From contig NZ_CP016616.1 in assembly GCF_002741015.1 (NCBI RefSeq), positions 5,544,501-5,608,500 on the forward strand: a DNA stretch of 64,000 nt. Reading direction: 5' to 3'. Below the pieces are notes generated by a model. That model did no database searches and had not been told where the DNA came from. It was given only the letters and a program-made list of their open reading frames with translations. Each line of letters starts with the position of its first letter. Position 1 is the stretch's first letter. The translations under genes were made by a program, and so were the position numbers. The stretch is from Microvirga ossetica (GTDB lineage: Bacteria > Pseudomonadota > Alphaproteobacteria > Rhizobiales > Beijerinckiaceae). Positions 1 to 8,213 of the stretch are shown here, one piece after another.

Positions 1-90
1 GGCTACTGGGCGGCGACGCAGCCGTTCCGGGACGACGCGATCCGCGAGCACTTCGTTGATGGCTACCGCAAGGCCGACTTGCCTGCTTGA
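1..90 (+). CDS. C-terminal end of a class III adenylate cyclase/TPR protein (5' truncated by the window)
   Basis: The first frame is open from base 1 to a TGA at 88-90 and reads GYWAATQPFRDDAIREHF and then DGYRKADLPA. A tail of the form PFRDxxxxEHxxxGLRKAGLP is typical of the last residues of alphaproteobacterial adenylate cyclases that carry C-terminal TPR repeats, and two full genes of that type follow at 903 and 5018. Only about 29 residues are visible, so the domain content upstream is inferred from the tail and the neighbours. Confidence 0.55.
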   Translation, partial: GYWAATQPFRDDAIREHFVDGYRKADLPA

Positions 91-155
91 TTGTCGCCCG
101 GCCGCCTGTTCACGTGACGGGGTTCGCACGCGGGGCTGTCAACACCGCCAGGCGC

Positions 156-817
156 TCATTGAGCCAGTCTGGCGTGGTCCAGCGCGTAAAGATCGGCAGC
201 GATGTCCGGACCGGCCCCGTTCTGCCGCAGCAGGGCCGTTCGGTCCTGGAACACCGCCGCTTGGTCATAGCCTTCGATCAGGAGCACCCAGTCAGCGACC
301 GTGTCCTGCCCCCCGCGCAGGACCGCCTCCTGGGTCGGCGTCTTGCCCCTGTCCCGGTCCGCGATCAGCAGATGGGCGGCGCACAGACCTGGTTGCATCG
401 CGTGCGACCGCACCTCGCCTGTCAGGAAATCCCGTAGGCCCGCCTCGCGTCCGGGGTCCGGCGAGAACCGGAGGCTCTGGAGCCAGCGGCCGATGCCGAA
501 GCCCCACGATGCTTCCACCCGGCAGAGGCTCCGGTTCATGTTCCGCAGCGCGGGCATCATCCGCCGGTCCATTCAGAGGGATTGTTCAGGCGCTCCAGGT
601 ACGCCTCCGATTTGAAGACATCGGGGTCGACGACCGCGTACAGGATCAGGAAGGCCGGCCCGGATCCCGCGACGGAGTACCGCCGCGCTTCCACGAAGCC
701 GGGGATCGCAAGCCGCTCCTGCATGTGCTCATGGGAGTGCCAGTCGAGGTACTCGGCCTCGCGCCCCTCATCGACGTCGTGCCATGCGACCAGAGCCCCT
801 GATCCAGCCCAGCCCAT
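156..817 (-). pseudogene. frameshifted conserved hypothetical gene
   Basis: Two minus-strand frames together make one sensible protein of about 220 residues. The first part starts at ATG 817 behind a GGGGAGG site and runs to a stop at 557 (SGALVAWHDVDEGREAEYLD, ending LERLNNPSEWTGG). The second part, in another frame, continues from about 567 (RRMMPALRNMNRSLCRVEAS) to a stop at 156. The natural join is NPSEWT-RRMMP, and one missing base between the Thr and the first Arg codon (near 565) would restore it. The pattern resembles small alpha/beta-barrel proteins with a WHxxEHxxERxxxPGF start, but I cannot name the family with certainty. It is either a true decayed gene or an assembly error at one base. 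Confidence 0.6.
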
Positions 818-902
818 CGGAACCTCCCCGGCTGCTGAGACGCTCGACGCGAATCCCCGTCGCGCGTACCATCCTAGTCGCGATGACAGCTTGGAGGAAC
901 AC

Positions 903-2681
903 ATGCCTCCGCAGGAGCCGCGCCTCGCACGGCGGCTGGCCGCGATCCTCACGGCGGACGTGGCAGGTTATGCCCGCCTGACGGGTGCCGACGAGAGCGG
1001 CACGCTCCGGATGCTCGCCGCGCATCGCGAGATCATGGACCGGACGATCGGCGAGTACGGCGGCCGCATCGCCAACACCGCAGGCGACAGCGTCGTGGCC
1101 GAGTTCCCCAGCGTCGTCGATGCGGTGCAATGCGCCGTGGCCGTCCAGGATCGGTTGAACGCGACGGACGGGGACACGCCCGAGTCCCGCCGCCTGCGGT
1201 TCCGCATCGGCGTGCACCTCGGTGACGTGGTGGTCCGGAACGGCGACGTCCTCGGCGATGCGGTCAACATCGGCGCCCGGCTCCAGTCGCTCGCCGAGCC
1301 CGGCGGGGTGTGCATCTCGGGCACGGCCTACGACTATGTGCACAAGGCGCTGCCGCTGACCTATGCCGATCTCGGGCCGCAGGCGGTCAAGAGCATCGAG
1401 GAGCCGATCCGGGCCTATCTCGTCGGACCCGCAGCCCCGGAGCAGCCACCCCCGCTGCCGTCGTCGCACGCGTTCCGGCTCCTGCCGCTGCCGGACAAGC
1501 CCTCCCTGGCGGTGCTGCCGTTCGCGAACCTCGGCGGCGATCCCGAGCAGGAGTATCTGGTGGACGGCATCACCGACGAGATCATCACGGCGCTCGCCAG
1601 GGTGCGCTGGTTCTTCGTCATCGCCGGAAGCTCCAGCTTCACCTTCAAGGGCCGTGCCATCGACGTGAAGCAGGTCGGGCGTGAACTCGGGGTGCGCTAC
1701 GTCCTGGAAGGCAGCGTGCGGAGAGCGGGTCAGCGCCTGCGGATCACGGGTCAGCTCCTCGAGGCCGAGACGGGCAGCCATCTCTGGGCCGATCGCTACG
1801 AGGGTTCCATGGAGGACGTGTTCGAGTTCCAAGACCGGATTACCGAGAGCGTGGTCGGGGCCATCGAGCCGCGCCTGCGGGTGGCCGAGATGGAGCGGGC
1901 GCGGCGGAAGCGTCCGGATAGCCTCACTGCCTATGACCGCTTCCTGCGGGCCCTGTCGCAGTTCTATCTCGCCAGCCGGGACGGCACGGCGGCGACGTTG
2001 CGCCTGATCGAGGAGACGATCAGGCTCGATCCCGACTACGGGCCGCCCTACGCCCTCGGCGCCCAATGCCACGTCTACTACATCACCCAGGGCTGGACCG
2101 ACGACCGGGAGCGCAACCGCGCCGAAGGCGAGCGCCTGGCCCACGCGGCCCTGGAATGCGACCGCGACGATCCCACGGTGCTCTGGATGGCGGGCCACGC
2201 GCTCGGGTTCCTGACCCGTGACTACGACACGGCGCTGGCGCTCCTCGACCGTTCCCTGGCCCTCAACCCGAACTCGGCCTCGGCCTATTGCTTCAGTGCC
2301 TGGAGCCGCTGCTGCGCGGGCTTTCCGGAGATCGCGATCCCGCAGGTCCAGGCGGCCCTGCGACTCAGCCCCATCGACCGGAACATTTTCATGTTCCAGT
2401 CGGCCCTGGCGGTTGCCTATTGCATGACCGGGCAGCATGAGAAGGCCGTGGAGTGGGGACAGAGGGCCGTCCAGGAGCAGCCGCGATGGACCGGCAGCTA
2501 CCGCCCTCTGGCGTCCAGCCTCGCTCACCTGGGCCGGATCGAGGAGGCGAGGGCCACGATGGCGCGGCTCCTGGGGATCGATCCGGCCTTCAGTCTCGAC
2601 TTCATCCGCCAGGTTTACATGCCCGCCGCAGGACGGGACACTTTCATGGCCGGACTCAGGCTCGCAGGCGTTCCCGAATGA
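903..2681 (+). CDS. class III adenylate/guanylate cyclase with TolB-like and TPR regions
   Basis: The 592-residue protein starts at ATG 903 (GGAGG six bases upstream). The open frame extends further 5', but that part overlaps the gene on the other strand and has no ribosome site. Residues ~10-185 form a class III cyclase domain: metal-binding Asp in AAILTADVAGYARL, then NTAGDSVVAEF, then HLGDVVVRNGDVLGDAVNIGARL. Residues ~195-300 (PSLAVLPFANLGGD to GSHLWADRYEG) are the TolB-like segment common in these proteins, and the rest is TPR-type helical repeat. It would make cyclic nucleotide in response to an unknown cue read by the C-terminal part. It is one of three related genes in the first 7 kb. 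No membrane segment is visible. Confidence 0.88.
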   Translation: MPPQEPRLARRLAAILTADVAGYARLTGADESGTLRMLAAHREIMDRTIGEYGGRIANTAGDSVVAEFPSVVDAVQCAVAVQDRLNATDGDTPESRRLRFRIGVHLGDVVVRNGDVLGDAVNIGARLQSLAEPGGVCISGTAYDYVHKALPLTYADLGPQAVKSIEEPIRAYLVGPAAPEQPPPLPSSHAFRLLPLPDKPSLAVLPFANLGGDPEQEYLVDGITDEIITALARVRWFFVIAGSSSFTFKGRAIDVKQVGRELGVRYVLEGSVRRAGQRLRITGQLLEAETGSHLWADRYEGSMEDVFEFQDRITESVVGAIEPRLRVAEMERARRKRPDSLTAYDRFLRALSQFYLASRDGTAATLRLIEETIRLDPDYGPPYALGAQCHVYYITQGWTDDRERNRAEGERLAHAALECDRDDPTVLWMAGHALGFLTRDYDTALALLDRSLALNPNSASAYCFSAWSRCCAGFPEIAIPQVQAALRLSPIDRNIFMFQSALAVAYCMTGQHEKAVEWGQRAVQEQPRWTGSYRPLASSLAHLGRIEEARATMARLLGIDPAFSLDFIRQVYMPAAGRDTFMAGLRLAGVPE

Positions 2682-2759
2682 CGCATGACCATCCCTTCGA
2701 CAATTGCGCGAAGGCGGATTGGAAATCCGATATCATGGAGCATGATCGGAGGGTGCGCG

Positions 2760-4352
2760 ATGTACGACTACGTCATCGTCGGAGCCGGTTCCGCCGGATG
2801 CGTGCTGGCTCATCGCCTGGTGACAGGAGGAGCCTCGGTTCTCCTCTTGGAAGCCGGAGGTCCCGATGAGGATCCGCTGATCCGTATACCCGCTCTCCCG
2901 GCCATGCTTCAGGACACGCCGCTCGACTGGGCCTATCGCACGGCTCCACAGGCCCATCTCAACGGCAGGCGGATCTTCTGCCCGCGCGGAAGGGTGCTAG
3001 GGGGATCCTCCACCCTGAACTACCTGGTGTACGTCCGCGGCAACAAAGGCGACTTCGATCAGTGGGCCCAGCTTGGCAATTTCGGCTGGTCGTATGACGA
3101 TGTCCTGCCCTATTTCCGTCGGTCCGAGCGCAACGCCTGCCACCGGGACGGCCATCACGGAACGGACGGCCCGATCCAGGTCACCGACATTCCGGTCGAG
3201 CACCCGCTCACGAGCCTATTCCTTCAGGCCGCCGCGGAAGCGGGCCTGCCCTTCAACGAGGACTTCAACGGCGCCCGCCAGGAGGGCTATGGACGCTATC
3301 CGGTCACCCTGGGCGCAGATGGTCGCTGTAGTGCGGCAACAGCCTACCTCCGCCCCGTGCAAGGGCACCGGAACCTGTGCGTCGTCACACACGCCCGTGC
3401 CACCCGGGTCCTCATCGAGCAGGAGCGCGCCGTAGGGGTCAGCTATCTGACCCCGGAGGGCCTCCACACGGTCCATGCCGCGTGCGAAACGATCCTCTGC
3501 GGCGGCGCCGTCAACTCCCCGCATCTGCTCATGCTGTCGGGAGTGGGTGCGGCGGATGAGCTTCGCGCGGTCGGCATCGAACTGAGGCACCACCTGCCTG
3601 GCGTTGGCAAGAACCTCCAGGACCACCTCAGTTCCAAGATCCGGGTCGAGATCAGTGAGCCGCTGACGCTCTTCGGCCTGTCCCAGGATGCCCGGACAGC
3701 CGCGCAGCAGGAGTACCTCGAGAACGGGACAGGACCGTTTGCCACGAATTACTTCGAGGCGGGTGCGTTCTTTTCCAGCGACCCATTCACGGACTACCCG
3801 GACACGCAGCTCATCTTCACGATCGGGTTCGGCAGCGAGATGCCGGACGGGTGTGCCACGGACCGCCATGGGTTCGTGCTGAGCGCCTATCCGACGCGCC
3901 CGGACAGCCGCGGCGAGGTGCGGGCAGTGACGTCCAACCCGCTGGACCGGCCGCTGATCGATCCGCGCTACCTGAGTGCTCCGCATGACCTGGACTTGGC
4001 CCTCGAGAGCTTCCGGATGATGAGGAGGATCGCCGCTGCCCCTGCGTTCTCCGGCGTCGGGGCACGGGAGGTCCATCCGGGGGACACGGTCGCCGACCGT
4101 GAAGGGCTCACGGCCTACATCCGCCGGACAGCCTCGACATCGTTTCATCAATCCGGCACGTGCAGGATGGGCACGGACGAGATGGCCGTTGTGGATCCAG
4201 CGCTGCGTCTCCATGGTCTGGAGGCGCTTCGGGTCGTCGACGCATCAGTGATGCCGACCCTCGTGAGCGGCAACACGAATGCTGCAACCATGATGATCGC
4301 CGAGAAGGCCGCGGACTTGATCCTCACCCACGATTCCCAGCATCATGCCTGA
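2760..4352 (+). CDS. GMC-family FAD-dependent oxidoreductase (choline dehydrogenase-like)
   Basis: This 530-residue flavoenzyme oxidises an alcohol group on an unidentified substrate. The start at ATG 2760 follows GGAGGG by six bases, and the N-terminus is directly the FAD-binding strand MYDYVIVGAGSAGCVLAHRL. GMC signature 1 is GRVLGGSSTLNYLVYVRGNK at ~80-100, and signature 2 is GGAVNSPHLLMLSGVG at ~248. The C-terminus has the catalytic His region STSFHQSGTCRMG and GNTNAATMMIAEKAADLI. Length is normal for the family. It lies 78 bases after the cyclase gene and could be cotranscribed. Substrate cannot be told from sequence; choline and other primary alcohols are family possibilities. Confidence 0.88.
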   Translation: MYDYVIVGAGSAGCVLAHRLVTGGASVLLLEAGGPDEDPLIRIPALPAMLQDTPLDWAYRTAPQAHLNGRRIFCPRGRVLGGSSTLNYLVYVRGNKGDFDQWAQLGNFGWSYDDVLPYFRRSERNACHRDGHHGTDGPIQVTDIPVEHPLTSLFLQAAAEAGLPFNEDFNGARQEGYGRYPVTLGADGRCSAATAYLRPVQGHRNLCVVTHARATRVLIEQERAVGVSYLTPEGLHTVHAACETILCGGAVNSPHLLMLSGVGAADELRAVGIELRHHLPGVGKNLQDHLSSKIRVEISEPLTLFGLSQDARTAAQQEYLENGTGPFATNYFEAGAFFSSDPFTDYPDTQLIFTIGFGSEMPDGCATDRHGFVLSAYPTRPDSRGEVRAVTSNPLDRPLIDPRYLSAPHDLDLALESFRMMRRIAAAPAFSGVGAREVHPGDTVADREGLTAYIRRTASTSFHQSGTCRMGTDEMAVVDPALRLHGLEALRVVDASVMPTLVSGNTNAATMMIAEKAADLILTHDSQHHA

Positions 4353-4685
4353 GGGGTATGCCCCGGTCGATCGAGGGGGCACGTTGAGCCCAGGGAAGCC
4401 TTCCTCTTGGAGGTCGATGGCATGCCTATCTCGCTCTGTACCCACACTGCACGGGTCTCTGACATCGTTCAGATTGGATGCGTCTGGACCGCATTGAGGT
4501 GGCGCGGGCGCGGGTATGCCCGAAGGGTCGTGGCAGGTGCCCTCCACGCAGCAGAGCAAGAGGGGGTATCGCGGGCAGTGTTGTTCACCTAGAGCCCTGC
4601 CGCGCGACGCTGCTACGAGGCTCTTGGATTTCAGCGGATTGGTGACTACGGCACGATTATCTTTGCGACCGAACTCACTGCATGA
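4353..4685 (+). pseudogene. GNAT acetyltransferase remnant with an in-frame amber stop
   Basis: Directly after the GMC gene stop, the same frame reads a GNAT C-terminal half: FLLEVDGMPISL, VQIGCVWT, then the acetyl-CoA loop RGRGYARRVVAGALHAAEQ and AVLFT. A TAG follows at 4590-4592. In the same frame it continues SPAARRCYEALGFQRIGDYG and ends at TGA 4685. The xNPAARRCYEALGF motif is the conserved last helix-strand of the fold, so the TAG interrupts a real domain. The N-terminal half is absent and no ribosome site is seen. I read it as a decayed gene; readthrough would still leave a truncated protein. Confidence 0.7.
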
Positions 4686-5017
4686 GCAAAGTGCAACACA
4701 GTCCTTGCATAAAGGCGCTTCCACAATTCACGAACCAAAATCCCAGAAGGTCCAAAACTGGCACTTATCGGAAGAGACGCCTTGGTCTGCTTCTGAGGCG
4801 ATGAGCGGATCTTCATTTCATTTACTGTTCGTGACTCTTTGACCCAAAGCGGCCCTGCGCATGTACGTGGTCTTTGTCAGCATCCCGTGGCGGTCGACAC
4901 AAAAACCCAAGCTCTGGAGCCACTTCCGACGATAGATTTAAGGACGAGCCTTTCCCTTATAAGCCGCAAGTACCCCATGATACACTTTGCCAATAAGATC
5001 CTCATACGACGGGGAGC
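4686..5017. other. intergenic tract without a recognisable gene
   Basis: This 332-base stretch is clearly more A+T-rich than its surroundings and contains no convincing ORF. It presumably carries the promoter for the cyclase at 5018, but I see no unambiguous -35/-10 pair or operator. Together with the GNAT remnant it looks like decaying or acquired DNA. Confidence 0.5.
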
Positions 5018-6862
5018 ATGGCCGTGCCTCAGAGGCCCGTCGAGCGTCGGCTCGCAGCCATCATGATGACAGACATCGTCGGCTACAGCCGCCTGATCGG
5101 CTTGGATGATGTAGCGACCTTGCAGGCTATCGACGACCTTAGAAGGTCTGTCATTGACCCCGCCGTGCTCCGCCACCATGGCCGGATCATCAAGACTATC
5201 GGGGATGGTTTGCTGGTGGAGTTTGCCAGTGTCGTCGATACGGTGGCCTGCGCCATCGCCATCCAGCAGGGCGTGGCCACGCGCTATACGGAGCGTCCGG
5301 ATCAACCGTCACTCTTGTTGCGGATCGGGATCAACCTGGGGGACGTGATCGTCCAGGACGGCGACCTGTTTGGTGAAGGCGTTAATGTGGCAGCCCGACT
5401 GGAGCGCCTGAGCGAGCCCGGGGGGATCTGTCTGACCCGCGAGGTGCGCGATCAACTTCAGGACAGGTTCAACTTATCCTGGGCCGATCTCGGCGAGCAG
5501 AACCTTAAGAACATCGCCCGCCCAGTGCATGTCTTTGGCATCTCTCCCGACGTAATCGCAGGCTTACCGAAAGAGGCTGCTGGTGAGATCGGGACTGTGG
5601 AGGCCCAGATCAGCTCAAACGCCAGAGGATTCAGCGCACTGTCGCCCCGATTGTCCCTCGTAGTGCTACCCTTCATGTCGGCCTCCGACGCAGCGGATCA
5701 GTCTCACTTTGCTGAAGGCATGACTGAGACCCTCACTACGGATCTCTCCCGTATCCGACGCTCCTTCGTGATCGCGCCATCAACTGCCAGACTGTATCAG
5801 GACCAACAGACTGATCTCCAGCAGGTCAGTCGCGATCTCGGGGTGCGCTACGTACTGAGGGGCAGCATCCAAAAGAGCGGGTCACGGTTGCGAGTGAACG
5901 CGCAACTGCTCGACAGCCAAACCGGCGCCCATATCTGGTCCGAGCGCTTCGACGGAGACAGTACTGACCTGTTTGGTCTTCAGGACCAGATCACCGGCCG
6001 GATTGCCAATTCGCTTGATCGCGAGATCACAGTCGCTGCCTTGCGGGACGCCGAAGTCCGCAGGATGGCCCCTGATGCCGTTGACTTCCTGATGCGCGGC
6101 ATCGCAGCCTCATACGGGCCCCAATCCCTGGAGAGTGTTCAGCGGCAGGAGGCGTTTTTCCGGCAGGCGGTTACCTTCGATCCCGGCAACAGCGAGGCGC
6201 TGGCACGGCTGGCCTGGTCCATTCTGCTGCAAGAACTGCCATTGCAGCATTCGACCTCAACCGAAATCAGCCAGAACCGGGTGAAAGAGGCCGCTGAGGT
6301 GGCCCGGGCCGGTCTGATGCATGACCCGGACAGTGCCCGCGCTCACTTGGCATTAGCCCTTGTCCATCGCTTGCATGGCGACCCAAAGGGGATGGCTCTT
6401 GAGAGTGAGGCAGCAGTTGCACTCGACCACAATCTTGCCAATGCGCACACGAGCTTGGCCATGGCTCTAATCTGGCTTGGGCGGCCACACGAAGGCTTGT
6501 TGGCTGTGGAGCAAGCCATGCGCCTAGATCCCCGCAGTCCGCAATTTGGCGTCTTCCTATCAGTCCTCGGGCGAGCTCAGCTACTTCTTGGGAACATTGA
6601 GGTAGCAGCCGATTGTTTTGCCAAGGCTCAACTGCTTCCTTCAAGTCTACCGAACGTCCATGCCGGAACGGCCATGGCCTACGCGCTTCTGGGTGACCTG
6701 GAGGCCGCCCGCGCGGCTGCGAGGCAGGCTCTTGATGTGGCGCCGAGGTTTCGCATGTCTCACAGTGCTTACGCACCCCTGGCACAGTCACCGGATCTCT
6801 ACCGAAAACTGTACAGAGAGGTCATTCTTCCAGCGGCCGAGCAAGCGGATCTTCCCGTTTAA
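5018..6862 (+). CDS. class III adenylate/guanylate cyclase with TolB-like and TPR regions (second full copy)
   Basis: This 614-residue protein has the same architecture as the gene at 903. The cyclase domain covers ~8-185 (RRLAAIMMTDIVGYSRLIG, TIGDGLLVEFA, NLGDVIVQDGDLFGEGVNVA). The TolB-like segment covers ~208-320 (LSLVVLPFMSASDAADQ, DLGVRYVLRGSIQKSG, GAHIWSERFDGD), and TPR repeats run to the end. The start at ATG 5018 has GGGGAG just upstream. The two copies are clearly divergent in sequence, so this is not a recent duplication. Third positions are visibly less GC-rich than in neighbouring genes, which fits a different origin together with the A+T-rich 5' flank. The signal sensed is unknown. 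Confidence 0.87.
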   Translation: MAVPQRPVERRLAAIMMTDIVGYSRLIGLDDVATLQAIDDLRRSVIDPAVLRHHGRIIKTIGDGLLVEFASVVDTVACAIAIQQGVATRYTERPDQPSLLLRIGINLGDVIVQDGDLFGEGVNVAARLERLSEPGGICLTREVRDQLQDRFNLSWADLGEQNLKNIARPVHVFGISPDVIAGLPKEAAGEIGTVEAQISSNARGFSALSPRLSLVVLPFMSASDAADQSHFAEGMTETLTTDLSRIRRSFVIAPSTARLYQDQQTDLQQVSRDLGVRYVLRGSIQKSGSRLRVNAQLLDSQTGAHIWSERFDGDSTDLFGLQDQITGRIANSLDREITVAALRDAEVRRMAPDAVDFLMRGIAASYGPQSLESVQRQEAFFRQAVTFDPGNSEALARLAWSILLQELPLQHSTSTEISQNRVKEAAEVARAGLMHDPDSARAHLALALVHRLHGDPKGMALESEAAVALDHNLANAHTSLAMALIWLGRPHEGLLAVEQAMRLDPRSPQFGVFLSVLGRAQLLLGNIEVAADCFAKAQLLPSSLPNVHAGTAMAYALLGDLEAARAAARQALDVAPRFRMSHSAYAPLAQSPDLYRKLYREVILPAAEQADLPV

Positions 6863-7082
6863 GCGTAAGAGTGCCGTCGTGGCCCCAGTCAGGAACTTGG
6901 AACGTCTCCTCCTGGCACTTCTCGGAAATAGAAGAAACTTCAGGAAAGGAGCCGTGAGCGGACCCTTGTATTGCTGCCTTGGACGGCCTTTTCGAGCGGC
7001 GTCATTGTGCCGCTGTCATCGACGTCAGGTGTATGGCGAGATCACCGTAGAGCCGCTATGAATCGGCCGGGGGGCTAAACAC

Positions 7083-7481
7083 ATGCTGAGGGACATCCAG
7101 AGGGTCGAGAAGTCCGGCGCGAGCCGAATCCTGCTGCACAAGGACAAGGGCAAGACCGAAGACCTCGTCCGCACGATCACCACGCTGCACCTGACGGTGA
7201 CGGATCTCGCCCTGAGGTCGACGGCATCATTCGACAGTAAGGTCCGTACGCACGAGGGCGCGGATCTGCACGGCATCATAGGTGCCACCGAGTATCTTCG
7301 TAGCGATGGCTCCGCGCCCTTCTTCGACGTGCTCTCCGCGAGCACCGGCGCCGCGGCCACGGCACCGCCACATGCGAGGACCGTCTCTACGCCTTCGAGG
7401 GCGAGAACCTCCGGCGCATCGAGAGAATCCGCCTACGCGTCCAGTCCGGCACGCCCGCGAGGGCCGTCGTGCATTGCCTGA
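7083..7481 (+). CDS. hypothetical protein, possibly the 5' part of the next gene
   Basis: An ATG at 7083 sits ten bases after a GGGGGG run and opens a 132-codon frame. The first ~90 residues (MLRDIQRVEKSGASRILLHK and onward to DLHGIIGATEYLRSDG) look like an ordinary soluble protein, but the last ~40 (HARTVSTPSRARTSGASRES) look out of frame. From about 7370 the protein-like reading moves to the frame of the gene at 7469. I do not recognise the family. Either a short protein ends here or a frameshift splits one gene of about 270 residues. Confidence 0.4.
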   Translation: MLRDIQRVEKSGASRILLHKDKGKTEDLVRTITTLHLTVTDLALRSTASFDSKVRTHEGADLHGIIGATEYLRSDGSAPFFDVLSASTGAAATAPPHARTVSTPSRARTSGASRESAYASSPARPRGPSCIA

Positions 7482-7900
7482 TCGACGACGAATCGCCGCT
7501 GGCGCAGGTCGATGTCATCCTCGCCCGGGATCAGTTCGACGCGCTGTTCCGGCACCTCTGGATCAGCCCGACACCGGCGATCCTCCGCGTGGCGATCTCG
7601 CCGACCTGCTTCCAGTATGCGATGGCCGGAATGGCGCCCGGATACCCCGAGGACGTAGTATTCCCGGGCGGTGTGACGACCGCGCAGATCGACGATGTCG
7701 CCGTCGAGAAGAGGCTCTCGGCACCTGCTGCAAGCGATATGACCGACGACACCCCCGCGGACGCCCCACCCGACCCGTCCCTGGCGCGCCTGGACGTCAT
7801 CAGGAAGCACGCAGACAGGATTGCGGCATCGGTGAAACGCATCGAATTCTTTGCAGGATTGGCCCTCGGAATCCTCGTGATTTCCGCGTTTCTTCGATGA
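7469..7900 (+). CDS. hypothetical protein with a C-terminal membrane anchor
   Basis: The 143-residue frame begins at GTG 7469. The same frame upstream to a TAG near 7310 reads sensibly (CEDRLYAFEGENLRRIERIR) without a start codon, which argues that the true 5' part is in the frame of 7083. Visible features are a soluble domain with LIDDESPLAQVDVILARDQF, an Asp/Pro-rich linker (TDDTPADAPPDPS), a helix, and a final hydrophobic segment FFAGLALGILVISAFL as a tail anchor. No family recognised. An intrinsic terminator follows at 7967. Confidence 0.5.
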   Translation: MHCLIDDESPLAQVDVILARDQFDALFRHLWISPTPAILRVAISPTCFQYAMAGMAPGYPEDVVFPGGVTTAQIDDVAVEKRLSAPAASDMTDDTPADAPPDPSLARLDVIRKHADRIAASVKRIEFFAGLALGILVISAFLR

Positions 7901-7966
7901 GAAAGAGCGGCCCGGACCTGCCCAAAGGACTCGAGATCCGGGACTCGGAGGACGTCCGAACGAGAG

Positions 7967-8000
7967 AAGGCCCGCCTCCGTCAGGGAAGCGGGCCTTTTT
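7967..8000 (+). terminator. rho-independent terminator
   Basis: The nine-base stem AAGGCCCGC (7967-7975) pairs perfectly with GCGGGCCTT (7989-7997), with a 13-base loop and a T run reaching 8000. It ends the transcription unit of the gene at 7469. No gene on the other strand faces it closely, so plus-strand use is the natural reading. Confidence 0.85.
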
Positions 8001-8213
8001 CCGATCCTTGGCGGGTGCGCCCTGGCCCGTCAGTCCGCACACAACCCAAGGCTGCAAGGATTGAAGAGTCAGGCTTTTCGCCGATTCGAGTCAGGATACC
8101 CCCGGGTTTGGGTCAGACTTCAAGACCCGGGGACAAACGGCCGAGAAAGCGTTGCTGCACTCCCTGCTCGGACCGTGCGTTCTTGGATGAAGTCGCAACG
8201 AACTCCTACCGTC

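Noticed and set aside
768..2528. 586-codon minus-strand frame over the cyclase gene
   Set aside because: It is antisense to an intact cyclase and has no family features.
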